This document shows, piece by piece, positions 37,370 through 46,728 of a DNA stretch of 64,000 nucleotides. A program made the position numbers and the translations under genes. Position 1 is the first letter of the stretch. The number at the start of each line of letters is the position of its first letter. The notes under the pieces were generated by a model. It saw only the letters and a list, made by a program, of their open reading frames with translations, was not told where the DNA came from and did not search any database. Source of the stretch: an uncultured Clostridia bacterium (GTDB taxonomy: Bacteria; Bacillota; Clostridia; Christensenellales; Pumilibacteraceae); the NCBI GenBank assembly GCA_947066105.1, contig CAMSYM010000001.1, positions 1-64,000 of the forward strand. Reading direction: 5' to 3'.

Positions 37370-37852
37370 ATGTCGGATGACGTAAGCAACGAAAATGATG
37401 TCGCACGTCAAAAACGCGTCAAATCGAAAATATACGTAAAGAATTGCGTTCTTTTCGCAGTACTCGGTTGCGTTTGGTTTTTGATTGCGTGGTTTGCAAC
37501 TTATGTTGTCGAGCGTGTCTTAGTCGGCGATTATTCCGACACACGCGCCATGTTTTTCTTTGTATTATTTTTTATCTATTTCGCCATATTGTGTTTAGGT
37601 TCGGTTTATAAAATATGGGTCGGTTTTTGTTTGAGTGTGTGTTTTATGCTCTGTTTGCTTTCTCTTTGTTACGGCATTGTTCTCATGTTACGGCACGTAC
37701 GTACAAAAAACGGAGCAATATCGGCATCGGGCGGGGAGATAATAAGCCGTATCGTGTTTGTTCGGTGTATAATAAGCGTGATAGTCTCCGTCGCCGTAAT
37801 TGCTTTGGGTATATGGATCGCGGTACGGCTGAGTTTAATAAGTAACGGCTAA
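37370..37852 (+). CDS. Small polytopic membrane protein
   Basis: Unrecognised 160-residue protein with a polar N-terminus and about four membrane helices (about 24-47, 60-82, 84-107 and 133-153), rich in F, V, C and I. It starts 7 nt after the GH95-like gene with no separate promoter, so the two are probably one transcript, ended by the terminator at 37877. The gene is more AT-rich than its neighbours. No transport motif is seen. Confidence 0.65.
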   Translation: MSDDVSNENDVARQKRVKSKIYVKNCVLFAVLGCVWFLIAWFATYVVERVLVGDYSDTRAMFFFVLFFIYFAILCLGSVYKIWVGFCLSVCFMLCLLSLCYGIVLMLRHVRTKNGAISASGGEIISRIVFVRCIISVIVSVAVIALGIWIAVRLSLISNG

Positions 37853-37876
37853 GCCGAATTTCTATCGATATTTAAT

Positions 37877-37911
37877 AAGGCTTTCAAACAAACTGTTTGA
37901 AAGCCTTTTAT
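37877..37911 (+). terminator. Terminator after the GH95-like pair
   Basis: Perfect 14-bp stem (37877-37890 with 37894-37907), 3-nt loop, followed by TTTA. Confidence 0.85.
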
Positions 37912-38027
37912 AGTTTAAAATGAAAATATATGATCCGATTTTGTGTACATAGGGGAGTTGCGTTTTGTCGACCGAATTTTAAAATGCGTTTGTGCGGATA
38001 TATTAACTGTGACGGCTGTCGGCGTGT

Positions 38028-38768
38028 TTATGCGTCGAGCAGTTTTTTTACAAGATCGTCCATATTATAAAGCCCGTTGTCGGCGCCGAGCAAAAAGTCG
38101 GCGGCTTTGAATGCGCCCGCCGCAAACAGCTTGCGACTGCGAGCCGAATGCGATAGTGTGACTATCTCGTCTTCGCCGTAAAAGCCGATCTCGTGTTCGC
38201 CGACTACGCCGCCGCCGCGTACCGACGTTATGCCGAGTTCGCCGCGGTTGCGTTTGCCGAAGCGGTCGATAACATGTTTTTCGCGCGGTGCGAGCGCATC
38301 CGCGAGCATTATCGCAGTACCCGACGGGCTATCGACCTTTTGATTATGGTGTTTTTCGACTATCTCTATGTCGAACGCGTCGCCGAGTACCGCCTGCGCC
38401 GCTTTCGCCGCGGCTTTGAGCGCGGCAACGCCCAAGCTCATATTGCCCGAAAGAAAAACGGGCGTGCGTTCGGCGAGCATGCGTATGGTTTTGAGTTCGC
38501 TGTCGTTGTAGCCGGTAGTGGCGATCACGACGGGCGTTTTTACGATCGCGTTAAGCGCGACGATCGCGGACAGCGATTGCGGACGCGAAAAATCCAATAC
38601 CACGTCGTACGGCGCGGTTATATCGCGTACGTCGGTAAAGGTGGGAATATCGGACTCGGCGGGCGATACGTCGAAGCCGCAGGAAATTTCGTAGCCGTAC
38701 GCGCTTGCGCTTTGCACGAGCGCCGCGCCCATTTTACCGTTAATGCCGAATACGAGCGCTTTTTTCAT
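38028..38768 (-). CDS. dapB: 4-hydroxy-tetrahydrodipicolinate reductase
   Basis: DapB reduces the DapA product toward tetrahydrodipicolinate in lysine and diaminopimelate synthesis. The 246-residue protein has the dinucleotide loop GINGKMGAAL (8-17), ATTGYNDSEL, FLSGNMSLGV, and the catalytic/substrate motif EIVEKHHNQKVDSPSGTA with His140, His141 and Lys144. SVRGGGVVGEHEIGFYG follows. The true start is ATG 38768; a longer frame to 38909 reads through dapA. It overlaps the dapA stop by 4 nt. Confidence 0.97.
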   Translation of the reverse strand: MKKALVFGINGKMGAALVQSASAYGYEISCGFDVSPAESDIPTFTDVRDITAPYDVVLDFSRPQSLSAIVALNAIVKTPVVIATTGYNDSELKTIRMLAERTPVFLSGNMSLGVAALKAAAKAAQAVLGDAFDIEIVEKHHNQKVDSPSGTAIMLADALAPREKHVIDRFGKRNRGELGITSVRGGGVVGEHEIGFYGEDEIVTLSHSARSRKLFAAGAFKAADFLLGADNGLYNMDDLVKKLLDA

Positions 38769-39646
38769 ATCAGTCCTACCTCGCGCATGGCGGCTTCGAG
38801 CCGCGCGGTGTGTTCGGGTCCGAGTTCTGTCAGCGGCAAGCGGGGCGCGCCGACGTCGAACCCGATCAGTTGCATCGCTTTTTTGACGGGGATGGGATTG
38901 ACTTCGCAAAACAGACTGCGAATGAATTCCGACAGTTTAAACTGTAATGCGCGCGCCGCGCCGTAATCGTTTTTATCGCATAGCGCGATAAGCTCGCTCA
39001 TGTAGGCGGGGGCGGGGTTCGCCGCGACCGAAATTATTCCGTCGAAGCCGAGCGCCATTGCTACCGTAGTCAGACCGTCGTCGCCGCAATATGCGGGCAG
39101 ACCGCTTTCGGCGCAGACCTTGGCGGTATTTTGCACTTGTTCGATATTGCCGCTCGCTTCCTTTATGCCCGCAATGCCGCTTATGCCCGCGAGTTCCGCG
39201 AGCGTTTCGGGCATTATGTTTACGCCCGTGCGCGACGGAACATTGTACATTATCACGGGCGCGCCGCAAGCGGCGACGGCTTTGTAATGCTCGATCAAGC
39301 CTTTTTGCGTGCATTTGTTGTAATACGGCGTGACAACGAGTACGCCGTCCGCGCCCGATCGTTTGGCGTTTTCGGCGTGTTCGCACGCGAGCGCGGTGCT
39401 GTTACTGCCTGCGCCCGCAATAACTGGTACGCGACGGTCAACGCGTTCAATAATGAATTTCAAAGCTTTGTCGTACTCTGCGGCGGTGACGGTTGCGGGT
39501 TCGCCCGTAGTGCCGAACGGGAACAGCGCGCGCACTCCGCCCGAAATCAAATGCTCGATATATGCGTCGAGTACGTCGTAGTCGATGTTTCCGTCTTTGC
39601 CGAACGGCGTGACAATCGCCGCGCCTACGCCTTTAAACAGTTTCAT
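38765..39646 (-). CDS. dapA: 4-hydroxy-tetrahydrodipicolinate synthase
   Basis: DapA condenses pyruvate with aspartate semialdehyde. The 293-residue class I aldolase barrel carries the Schiff-base Lys162 in AGIKEASGN, Tyr134 in MYNVPSRTG, and Thr46-Thr47 in FGTTGEPATV, where ESAT is more usual. The gene order asd-dapA-dapB on the minus strand puts three successive steps in one operon. The 24-nt gap to asd holds a ribosome site for ATG 39646. Confidence 0.97.
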   Translation of the reverse strand: MKLFKGVGAAIVTPFGKDGNIDYDVLDAYIEHLISGGVRALFPFGTTGEPATVTAAEYDKALKFIIERVDRRVPVIAGAGSNSTALACEHAENAKRSGADGVLVVTPYYNKCTQKGLIEHYKAVAACGAPVIMYNVPSRTGVNIMPETLAELAGISGIAGIKEASGNIEQVQNTAKVCAESGLPAYCGDDGLTTVAMALGFDGIISVAANPAPAYMSELIALCDKNDYGAARALQFKLSEFIRSLFCEVNPIPVKKAMQLIGFDVGAPRLPLTELGPEHTARLEAAMREVGLI

Positions 39647-39670
39647 GTTATGTATGCCTCGTTATAACTT

Positions 39671-40663
39671 TTATTGCCGAGCGTTGAGAAGCTCTGCTAT
39701 TTGCACGGCGTTGCTTGCCGCGCCCTTGCGGATATTGTCTGCCACCACCCAAATATTCAAGCCGTTATCTACCGACTTGTCCTCGCGCACGCGCCCGACA
39801 AAAACTTCGTCGCGCCCTTCCGCATCGAGCGGCATGGGATAGACGTTGTTTTGCGGATCGTCGCAAACGACCACGCCCTTTGCGGCTTTGAGTACGTCGA
39901 GCGCGGCGCTACGCGTGACGGGCTTATGGAACTCGACGTTTATGCTTTCGCTGTGACCGTAATAAACGGGAACTCGCGCCGTCGTCGCCGTTATGCGCAG
40001 ACCGTCGTCGTCCAAGATCTTGCGCGTTTCGTCTATCATTTTCAGTTCTTCCTTGGTGTAGCCGTCGTCGGCGAACACGTCGATATGCGGAAGTATGTTG
40101 AACGCAATGGGGTGCGGGAACTTTTTGGGCGCGTTGCCGCTCACGCCGTTTTTAAGGTCGTCGTAGCCTTGCATGCCCGCGCCGGACACCGCTTGATATG
40201 TGGAATAAACTATGCGCTTTATGCCGAATGCGTCGTGCAACGGTTTGAGCGCCACTACCGCCTGAATGGTCGAGCAGTTGGGGTTGGCGATAATGCCTTT
40301 ATGCGTGAATGCCGCTTGCGGGTTGACTTCGGGAACGACGAGCGGCACGTTTTTGTCCATGCGCCAATAACTCGAATTGTCTATGACGACGCTTCCGCAC
40401 TCCGCAAACACGGGCGCGAAACGTTTCGATACGTCGCCGCCCGCGGAGAACAGCGCGTAATCGACCGCCGCTTTTTTTATGTTTTGCTCGTTGAGTTCGA
40501 GTACGGTATATTCCTTGCCGTCGAACGTTACGGTTTTGCCCGCACTGCGCGCCGACGCAAACAAATACAGTTCGCTTATAGGGAATTCGCGTTCAGCCAA
40601 CACCTTTAACATCATGCGTCCGACCATGCCGGTCGCGCCGACTACCGCTACTTTTCTATTCAT
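39671..40663 (-). CDS. asd: Aspartate-semialdehyde dehydrogenase
   Basis: Asd reduces aspartyl phosphate to aspartate semialdehyde, the branch point to lysine/diaminopimelate, threonine and methionine. The 330-residue protein has the NADP loop VVGATGMVGRMML (8-20), the nucleophile Cys130 in IIANPNCSTIQAVVAL, STYQAVSGAGMQG, and HSESINVEFHKP. Length fits the family. The ribosome site GGAGGT lies just before ATG 40663 and a TTGACA promoter is upstream. It is divergent from the M20 deacylase. Confidence 0.97.
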   Translation of the reverse strand: MNRKVAVVGATGMVGRMMLKVLAEREFPISELYLFASARSAGKTVTFDGKEYTVLELNEQNIKKAAVDYALFSAGGDVSKRFAPVFAECGSVVIDNSSYWRMDKNVPLVVPEVNPQAAFTHKGIIANPNCSTIQAVVALKPLHDAFGIKRIVYSTYQAVSGAGMQGYDDLKNGVSGNAPKKFPHPIAFNILPHIDVFADDGYTKEELKMIDETRKILDDDGLRITATTARVPVYYGHSESINVEFHKPVTRSAALDVLKAAKGVVVCDDPQNNVYPMPLDAEGRDEVFVGRVREDKSVDNGLNIWVVADNIRKGAASNAVQIAELLNARQ

Positions 40664-40680
40664 ATGGACCTCCGTATATA

Positions 40681-40709
40681 ATGATACATATACCGCGCAA
40701 AAATGTCAA
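40681..40709 (-). promoter_or_regulatory. Promoter for asd-dapA-dapB
   Basis: On the minus strand TTGACA (40709-40704), 17-bp spacer, TATCAT (40686-40681), with GGAGGT before the asd ATG. Confidence 0.7.
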
Positions 40710-40802
40710 GCGGATAAGCGCCTTAGCGACCGCACGCGCGTTTGATGCGTAACGGTAAAAATTTAAGCGCGCGCGTTATTTTTAAAAACCGTATGCTTTT
40801 GC

Positions 40803-40831
40803 TTGTAAAAAAACGCGCGATGTAGTATAAT
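40803..40831 (+). promoter_or_regulatory. Promoter for the M20 deacylase
   Basis: TTGTAA (40803-40808), 17-bp spacer, TATAAT (40826-40831). ATG 40838 follows after only 6 nt, so the transcript should be leaderless; no Shine-Dalgarno site is present. Confidence 0.7.
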
Positions 40832-40837
40832 GCAAGC

Positions 40838-41941
40838 ATGGACGGTATGTCGTTACAATACCTGACCGACACGCGGCGTAAGCTACACGCTTTGGCGGAG
40901 ATATCCGGTAAGGAATACAAGACCCAAGCGTTTATAGCGGACGAACTGCGTCGCATGGGGTATAAGCCCAAAACGATCGGCACGGGAGTGTACTGCGATA
41001 TCGGCACGGGCAAGCGCCGCCTTGCGTTTCGCGCCGATATCGACGCTTTGCCCATATCGGAAAACGTTGAGATCACGGGTATGAGCGATCATGCCGCGGA
41101 CGGCGTAATGCATGCCTGCGGTCACGACGGGCATACAGCCAATCTGCTCAACGTCGCTCGGATATTGAGCGGCGGGTGCAAGGTCCCGATAAGACTGATA
41201 TTTCAGTACGGCGAAGAGGACGTCGGCGGCAGCGCCGAAATGATAGAAAACGGCGTGCTCGACGGCGTTGACGAGATATATGCCCTGCATCTGTGTCCCG
41301 AACTGGACGAAGGCAAGATCGGATACTGTTACGGCGGCATGTTCGCGGGCTGTTGCGAGTTCGATATCCAAGTAATGGGCAAAGCCTGTCATTGCGCTAC
41401 GCCGGAGTTCGGCGCGGACGCGGTAAAAGCGTCGGCGTATATAGCCGAAGCCGCATTCTCCGCGGCGGAGCGCGCGGGCGTGCTTATCAATCTCGGCAAA
41501 ATAAACGGCGGTGCGGCGCGCAATATCGTAGCCGCAAGTTGCAGATCGGAGTATACGTTGCGGTTTTACGACCGGGAAAAGTGCGAAGCGGTCATGCTCG
41601 ATATCGAGCGTGCCGCGCTCGAAGCCGACGATAAATACGGGACAGATCACAAGCTTATGACCGTAACGGCGTATGCGCCGCTTATCAATCACGCGATAGC
41701 CGTCGACACGGTGCGGAGCGTTACGGGCGATAAATGCGAGCCTGTGCCGCCGCGCTATACAGCCGAGGATTTTTCTAATTATCTGCTTAAAACGACCGGG
41801 TGCATGGTATGGTTGGGCGTTAAGTCGGACGGGCACGACAGTCCGTTGCACAGCGATACGTTTTCTTTCGACGAACGCGCGTTGCTTACGGGTACGGAGC
41901 TGTTTATCAAGCTTATAGACGCGTATGCGCAAAAATCATAG
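40838..41941 (+). CDS. M20-family amidohydrolase, possible N-acetyldiaminopimelate deacetylase
   Basis: 367-residue metal-dependent deacylase of the M20D (HipO/AmhX) type. Binuclear-site residues are visible: Cys94 and His96 in MHACGHDGHT, Glu126/Glu127 in FQYGEEDVGG, His151 in YALHLCPEL, and a late His in HDSPLHSDTF. The lid domain (about 180-290) includes VMGKACHCATPEFGADAV. The family includes hippurate hydrolases and N-acetyl-diaminopimelate deacetylase; the place opposite asd-dapA-dapB makes the latter an attractive but unproved guess, since no dapH/dapD is in view. Confidence 0.88.
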   Translation: MDGMSLQYLTDTRRKLHALAEISGKEYKTQAFIADELRRMGYKPKTIGTGVYCDIGTGKRRLAFRADIDALPISENVEITGMSDHAADGVMHACGHDGHTANLLNVARILSGGCKVPIRLIFQYGEEDVGGSAEMIENGVLDGVDEIYALHLCPELDEGKIGYCYGGMFAGCCEFDIQVMGKACHCATPEFGADAVKASAYIAEAAFSAAERAGVLINLGKINGGAARNIVAASCRSEYTLRFYDREKCEAVMLDIERAALEADDKYGTDHKLMTVTAYAPLINHAIAVDTVRSVTGDKCEPVPPRYTAEDFSNYLLKTTGCMVWLGVKSDGHDSPLHSDTFSFDERALLTGTELFIKLIDAYAQKS

Positions 41942-41949
41942 GAGCTACG

Positions 41950-43038
41950 ATGGCACAAACTTCCGCAGTGAAAAATAAAAGAATAGGCGAATTGGCGGTC
42001 AACGGACAAGCTACGCCCGAATCGCTCAACGCAAGAATGAACGTTTCCAAGTTCGAGTTGTTTAAAAGCATTTTTTTTAATAAATTCGGAACGATGGTAT
42101 TGCTCAATCTGTTGACTGCGCTTTTTGCGATCCCCGCCGCTATCGTCATCGTGTTGTTTTATCTCAATACAACTATCGCGCTCGGTCTTGTTCCGTATTC
42201 CGCGAATATCGGTATAGGCTATCCCGTTATAGTCGGCGCGGAAGCTTTGGGCGCGCTTGTTTCGTATAATTACGGGATAATCCAATATCTGTTGCTCGTC
42301 CCGTGTATCGCGTTGTTTGCGGTCGGCGTGTCGGGTAACATGTACGTTATGCGCAAGTTCGTTTGGGGCGAGTCGGCGAAATTGTTCAAAGACTTTTTCC
42401 GCGGTATCAAAAAGGGCGGACTTCCCGCATTTGTAACGGGGCTAGTATACGGTATCATAGTGTTGGCGACGGTGTTCTCGTTGATGTATTTCGACGCATA
42501 TGGTCTGCATGTGGCGTACAAAGCGGTGTCCGTAACCGTATCGATGATCGTACTGGTATTTGCCACGATGTTTGCGGCGTTTTTCATGACTCAATGCGTA
42601 GCGTTCGATGTTCGTATCTCGACGATGTTGCGCAACTCCGCGCTGTTCGTATTCGGCAACAATGTCCGCGCGGTGGTTTTTATAGGTATTGCCGTCGCGC
42701 CTGTGTTTGCCGTGTTTATTCCGGGCATGGCAATGTTGTATATCATGCTGTTCGTGCTGTTGATAATTTCGTACGTAACGCTTGTTTGCACGCTGTATTG
42801 TCAGAACTGTTATAAAAATTATTTGTGCGTCAAGGGGACCGCAAATCCCGTAGCGGAGATAAAACGCGAAGAAAGCTCGGACGATAAGCCGATCGCGTCG
42901 GTCAAAAAGAAACCGCAAACGCCGCAGTACAAAAATCCCAAAAAGGGCAAGCGCGCCGTCGACGACGGAAATGTGACAGATAAAAACGTCGGATCGCAAG
43001 CGTCTGTCGATAAAACCGACAAAGGCGGGGATAAGTAG
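41950..43038 (+). CDS. DUF624/YesL-like membrane protein with basic C-terminal tail
   Basis: 362 residues. The N-terminal SKFELFKSIFFNKFGTMVLLNLLTALFAIPAAIVIVLFY matches the start of the YesL/DUF624 pattern in part. About six membrane helices lie at 48-75, 115-135, 160-180, 185-210, 235-258 and 262-290. Beyond residue 300 the tail is hydrophilic and Lys-rich (KKPQTPQYKNPKKGKRAVDDG), probably cytosolic. AGGAGC precedes ATG 41950, 9 nt after the deacylase stop, so it is probably in the same transcript. Function unknown. Confidence 0.65.
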   Translation: MAQTSAVKNKRIGELAVNGQATPESLNARMNVSKFELFKSIFFNKFGTMVLLNLLTALFAIPAAIVIVLFYLNTTIALGLVPYSANIGIGYPVIVGAEALGALVSYNYGIIQYLLLVPCIALFAVGVSGNMYVMRKFVWGESAKLFKDFFRGIKKGGLPAFVTGLVYGIIVLATVFSLMYFDAYGLHVAYKAVSVTVSMIVLVFATMFAAFFMTQCVAFDVRISTMLRNSALFVFGNNVRAVVFIGIAVAPVFAVFIPGMAMLYIMLFVLLIISYVTLVCTLYCQNCYKNYLCVKGTANPVAEIKREESSDDKPIASVKKKPQTPQYKNPKKGKRAVDDGNVTDKNVGSQASVDKTDKGGDK

Positions 43039-43042
43039 CTTA

Positions 43043-45046
43043 ATGATAACGGAATTCGATAAAAACGGCGCGCTGACGCTGTATAAACGCGAATTTACCG
43101 ACGGCTTGGATGCGGGAGATTACGAGCGCGCGCTCGACAATCTGCTTAAATACGCGGAGCTGAGCGGGTACGAAGATTTCCATTTGGCGTGCGGAATGCT
43201 GTATTTGTTGATGGCGCAGGACAGCGACGACAACGAGTTGCTTACGATGTCGTTCCGCGAATTGATGATGTACTTGCGCAAGCATCCCGACTGCAAGCTC
43301 GCGTACAGGGATATTTTGGGCGTGTTGATGTTGCGGCACGACACGGAAGCCATATTCAATTGCACCGAGTGGATAAAAGCGAACGGGTTCGATCCCGACG
43401 CGATGTTCTCCGAGCTTTCCGACGCGGGGTTCGAGCTGTTCCCCGACGAAAACATGTGTTTGGATATAGACGGCATGTTCGAGCCGGGCGAGTTCGGCGA
43501 GATCGAGATAACGCCGAAAGACGATGCGCGGGAAGAAGAGCCGTCTTTGCCGCCCGTCGAAAAGCCGTCCAAGGTGATACGGTTTCGCGGCGGTGCGAAC
43601 GGTGCGGACGACGAAAACGCGTGCGCAAGCAAGTCGGATAAAAAAGTACTCAGGATAGAACGCCCGGACGACGGCGATATCGATATAAGCGAGCTGTTCG
43701 ATATAGCGCGCATGGCGAGCGATAACGGCGTTGCGGAGTTTTTCGACGACGATGACGACGACGAACTCGACATACAGACGATGGAGAGCATCCGCAAAAA
43801 CGAGATGTCGAAGCGCACGGGCATGGCGGCGCAAATGGCGCTTAAAGAAGCCGAGCGTTACGGCATGGCGGGCGATTACGATAAAGTGTTTGAAATGCTC
43901 GACGAGATCAAGCCGTCGGACGGACAGTATTATTATTGCGCCGAATGTATGCGCGCATTTACTTTTATGCAGTTGGACGATCCGCTCAACGCGCATATCA
44001 CGCTCGAACACGCGCTTGACGCGCGTCCTAACGGCGCGCTTGCCGGTACTTTGCTGTGCAGACTGTACGAAATGGAGCGCAAGTTCGAAAGTATTCCCGA
44101 CGTGCTCAAAAATATAGACGTACACGATTATACCGACGCGTCGCATGCGTATCAGGCAATGCAGATAGCCATACGCTATTGCACGCCGCAGGACGCGGCG
44201 GAGTTAGCCGAGGACTATATCGACGAGTTCAATACGATGGACGTGCGAATGCTGTACGCACAGCTTTTGTACAATATCGGCAGGCGCAAAGACGCCGCGC
44301 GGGAGCTGTACGTGCTTTCGCGCATATTTTACGACGATTTCGGAGCGCAGTATTATTACGCGCAAGCCGTGTCGGGCGTAAAACAAATGCCCGTCGACGA
44401 GGACGCGCCGCAGTCGGCGATAGCAAAGCTCGTGGACGGTTTTATGTGGATACACCGAGTAGGTAAGCCTTCCGACGAGCTTATCGACGGCGAAGATTAC
44501 AAGGTCGCGCTAGAATTGTTTTTGACATTGGAGTTTCGCAACGACCGCAAGCTGGTAACGGAAATGTTCGACGTGCTCAAAAAGCTCGCGGCAGATCCGC
44601 GGTTGGACGGTAAAATGCGCGACACGCTTGTATCGCCGTATGCCGAGCCGTTGGTCAAAGCGGTGTTGCTTTCGGCGTTGCTGGAACGAAGCGACGACTT
44701 TTTGCTCGAAATAGGGTTCAGCCCGATATCGCCCGCGACTGCGCCCGCGCCGCTTGAAAGCTATTCGCGAGCGTTCAAAACTGCGTACGCATACATGCTC
44801 GCGCTCGGCGCGCATTTATATCCGCAGTTTACGGAGCTTGTCGAAGAACTCGGACCAAAGCTTGTCGGCACTGAATTTTCGGAGCGGGATAAAGCGTATT
44901 ATATTCTAAAACAACTCAAACGCCGCGATAAGCGCAATAAGCTCGATATGGACGGGCGCGTCGAATACTCGCTCGGTTACGAAACCAAGTCGGCGGCGAC
45001 GCAGGCATATAAAGCAATGGAAACCGAATTGGACGGTCGTGCATGA
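43043..45046 (+). CDS. TPR-like cytosolic protein with acidic linker
   Basis: Unrecognised 667-residue protein. Residues 20-115 form helical TPR-like pairs (DYERALDNLLKYAELSGYEDFHLACGML). A low-complexity acidic linker (about 140-245) ends in a run of six Asp (235-240). From about 255 there is a second TPR solenoid (EAERYGMAGDYDKVFEMLDEIKPSDGQYYY region) to about 430, and a helical C-terminal domain. There is no signal peptide or membrane segment. TPR solenoids bind proteins; no partner is known. It starts 5 nt after the membrane protein. Confidence 0.7.
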   Translation: MITEFDKNGALTLYKREFTDGLDAGDYERALDNLLKYAELSGYEDFHLACGMLYLLMAQDSDDNELLTMSFRELMMYLRKHPDCKLAYRDILGVLMLRHDTEAIFNCTEWIKANGFDPDAMFSELSDAGFELFPDENMCLDIDGMFEPGEFGEIEITPKDDAREEEPSLPPVEKPSKVIRFRGGANGADDENACASKSDKKVLRIERPDDGDIDISELFDIARMASDNGVAEFFDDDDDDELDIQTMESIRKNEMSKRTGMAAQMALKEAERYGMAGDYDKVFEMLDEIKPSDGQYYYCAECMRAFTFMQLDDPLNAHITLEHALDARPNGALAGTLLCRLYEMERKFESIPDVLKNIDVHDYTDASHAYQAMQIAIRYCTPQDAAELAEDYIDEFNTMDVRMLYAQLLYNIGRRKDAARELYVLSRIFYDDFGAQYYYAQAVSGVKQMPVDEDAPQSAIAKLVDGFMWIHRVGKPSDELIDGEDYKVALELFLTLEFRNDRKLVTEMFDVLKKLAADPRLDGKMRDTLVSPYAEPLVKAVLLSALLERSDDFLLEIGFSPISPATAPAPLESYSRAFKTAYAYMLALGAHLYPQFTELVEELGPKLVGTEFSERDKAYYILKQLKRRDKRNKLDMDGRVEYSLGYETKSAATQAYKAMETELDGRA

Positions 45047-45100
45047 GCGCGCGGTCGAACGAAAGAAAAACTCGGATTGACGGGAGGTCATATTTTAATC

Positions 45101-45946
45101 ATGAACAACAAGACGGATATGTATTATATCGATTTCGACAAGCTGTTTGAAAACTTTGCCGACAAGTATTACGGCGAGCATTCGTCGGAATATGATTCGC
45201 CCGACGATTTCGCCAAGGACTTGGACGATATATATCATTTATGGGCAACGTCGCCGCAAAGCGCTATCGGCGGTATTTCGCCGTCCGAGTTTTTTAACCG
45301 CATACCTAACGACGAGTTGGTGGATATACTCAAAGGCTCGTGCGTGGGCGATAACAATCCGAGCGCATTGCTGTTCGACAGAATAGCGACAGAACCCGAT
45401 CTTTTGGACGAATTGACGGAGCTGGCGTTGTCGACGGACGACGATAAACTGCTCGAAATAACGCTCGCGCTCATAGCCGAGATAGGCGGCGCGGACGACG
45501 GGTTTTATATCGACATGATCGAACGCGATATCGACGCGGCGTGCAAGGAAGTGTGTATCGAAGCGCTTTGCGACCGAGCGAACGACGTCAAGGACGAGCT
45601 TTTGGCGCGCGCCCAAGCGTCCGACGATATTGCGCGCATGGAAATGTATGCCGAGCCGTTGACGTTTTGCGAAGCGGGCGACGACGACATACTTGCGTTG
45701 TTGCGCAAGTTGCTCGCATGCGATCCCAACGTCGCTTATGTCGCCGAGCTTATGGGCAGATACGGCGACGACCGCGCGTGCGCCGATCTGTATCCGCTGC
45801 TCGATACGTGCGATTATGCCGAGTTTTTGGAGATACGCAACGCCATAGAAGAGCTTGGCGGCGTCGTAGACAAACATTACCGCGATTTTTCGTCCGATCC
45901 GTTATATATCGCGGTAAAGGGTAATAATAATTTAAATGACGATTAA
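45101..45946 (+). CDS. Acidic helical-repeat protein of unknown function
   Basis: Unrecognised protein of 281 residues with about one quarter Asp and Glu. The N-terminal part has IYHLWATSPQSAIGGISPSEFFNRIPNDEL, recalling the linker found in some plasmid/SEC-C-type proteins (GG-x-S/T-P-x-x-x-F), while residues 100-260 read as HEAT-like helical pairs (LLEITLALIAEIGGADDGFYIDMIERDI). GGAGG lies 13-14 nt before ATG 45101, a long spacing; an in-frame TTG at 45077 is an alternative. It is the third gene of the run starting at 41950. Confidence 0.6.
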   Translation: MNNKTDMYYIDFDKLFENFADKYYGEHSSEYDSPDDFAKDLDDIYHLWATSPQSAIGGISPSEFFNRIPNDELVDILKGSCVGDNNPSALLFDRIATEPDLLDELTELALSTDDDKLLEITLALIAEIGGADDGFYIDMIERDIDAACKEVCIEALCDRANDVKDELLARAQASDDIARMEMYAEPLTFCEAGDDDILALLRKLLACDPNVAYVAELMGRYGDDRACADLYPLLDTCDYAEFLEIRNAIEELGGVVDKHYRDFSSDPLYIAVKGNNNLNDD

Positions 45947-45961
45947 GGCTGTCGGAAGGTA

Positions 45962-46693
45962 ATGGAAGTTACGGTCACACTCAACGACGTTAAGCAGAAC
46001 GAAGAGTTTAAACAGCTCATAGAGTCGAGCAACGCGAATTTGAAAGTACTCGGTTACACCGAGCACGGGCTTCGCCACGTCGGGTACGTGTCTAAAACGA
46101 CGGCGAATATTTTAAGCACGCTCGGTTTTGACGAACGTACGATCGAACTCGGCGCTGTCGCGGGGTGGATACACGATATAGGCAACGCGATAAATCGCAA
46201 GGATCACGGACTTACGGGATCGCTCATGGCGTACGATATACTTATCCGTATGGGCATGCGCCCCGCCGAAGTTACGCAGATAATAGCGGCGATAGGTAAT
46301 CACGAGGAAGAAACGGGTACGCCCGTAAACGCCATATCCGCCGCGCTCATACTCGCCGACAAGTCGGATGCGCACCGTTCGCGCGTGCGGCGCGAAACCG
46401 CCGACCGCAAGGATATACACGACAGAGTTAATCTTTCCATAAAAAAGAACTATCTCGCCATCGACAAAGCCAAAAAGATCATACGGCTCGTGATACAAAT
46501 GGATAACACGTCTGCGACCATGGAGTATATGCAGATATATCTTTCGCGCATGGTGCTGTCCGAAAAAGCGGCGGCGTATCTCGGCTGCTGGTTCGAGCTT
46601 GTTATAAACGGCAACGTCATCAACCGCCGCAAGCCCGTACCTGCGGCAAACGTTCACCCCAAAGCCGGGGAAACGGAAGTGTCCGAAGAATGA
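45962..46693 (+). CDS. HD-domain phosphohydrolase
   Basis: 243-residue protein of the HD superfamily. The metal-site residues are in order: His39 (GLRHV), the HD pair His71-Asp72 (GWIHDIGN), His82 (KDHGLTGS), His114 (IGNHEEETG) and Asp133 (LADKSDAHRSR), as in HD phosphohydrolases with two metals. The HHExxG-like NHEEETG is present but there is no GYP motif, so this is not a standard c-di-GMP HD-GYP enzyme. The C-terminal about 90 residues are alpha/beta with no known domain. Substrate unknown; a nucleotide is likely. It ends the run beginning at 41950. Confidence 0.85.
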   Translation: MEVTVTLNDVKQNEEFKQLIESSNANLKVLGYTEHGLRHVGYVSKTTANILSTLGFDERTIELGAVAGWIHDIGNAINRKDHGLTGSLMAYDILIRMGMRPAEVTQIIAAIGNHEEETGTPVNAISAALILADKSDAHRSRVRRETADRKDIHDRVNLSIKKNYLAIDKAKKIIRLVIQMDNTSATMEYMQIYLSRMVLSEKAAAYLGCWFELVINGNVINRRKPVPAANVHPKAGETEVSEE

Positions 46694-46728
46694 TATCGAT
46701 GTCTGCATTATCGAAATGCGTCGAACCG

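Noticed and set aside
36199-37389. 396-residue frame antisense to the GH95-like gene
   Set aside because: Shadow frame; Arg-rich composition and no ribosome site.
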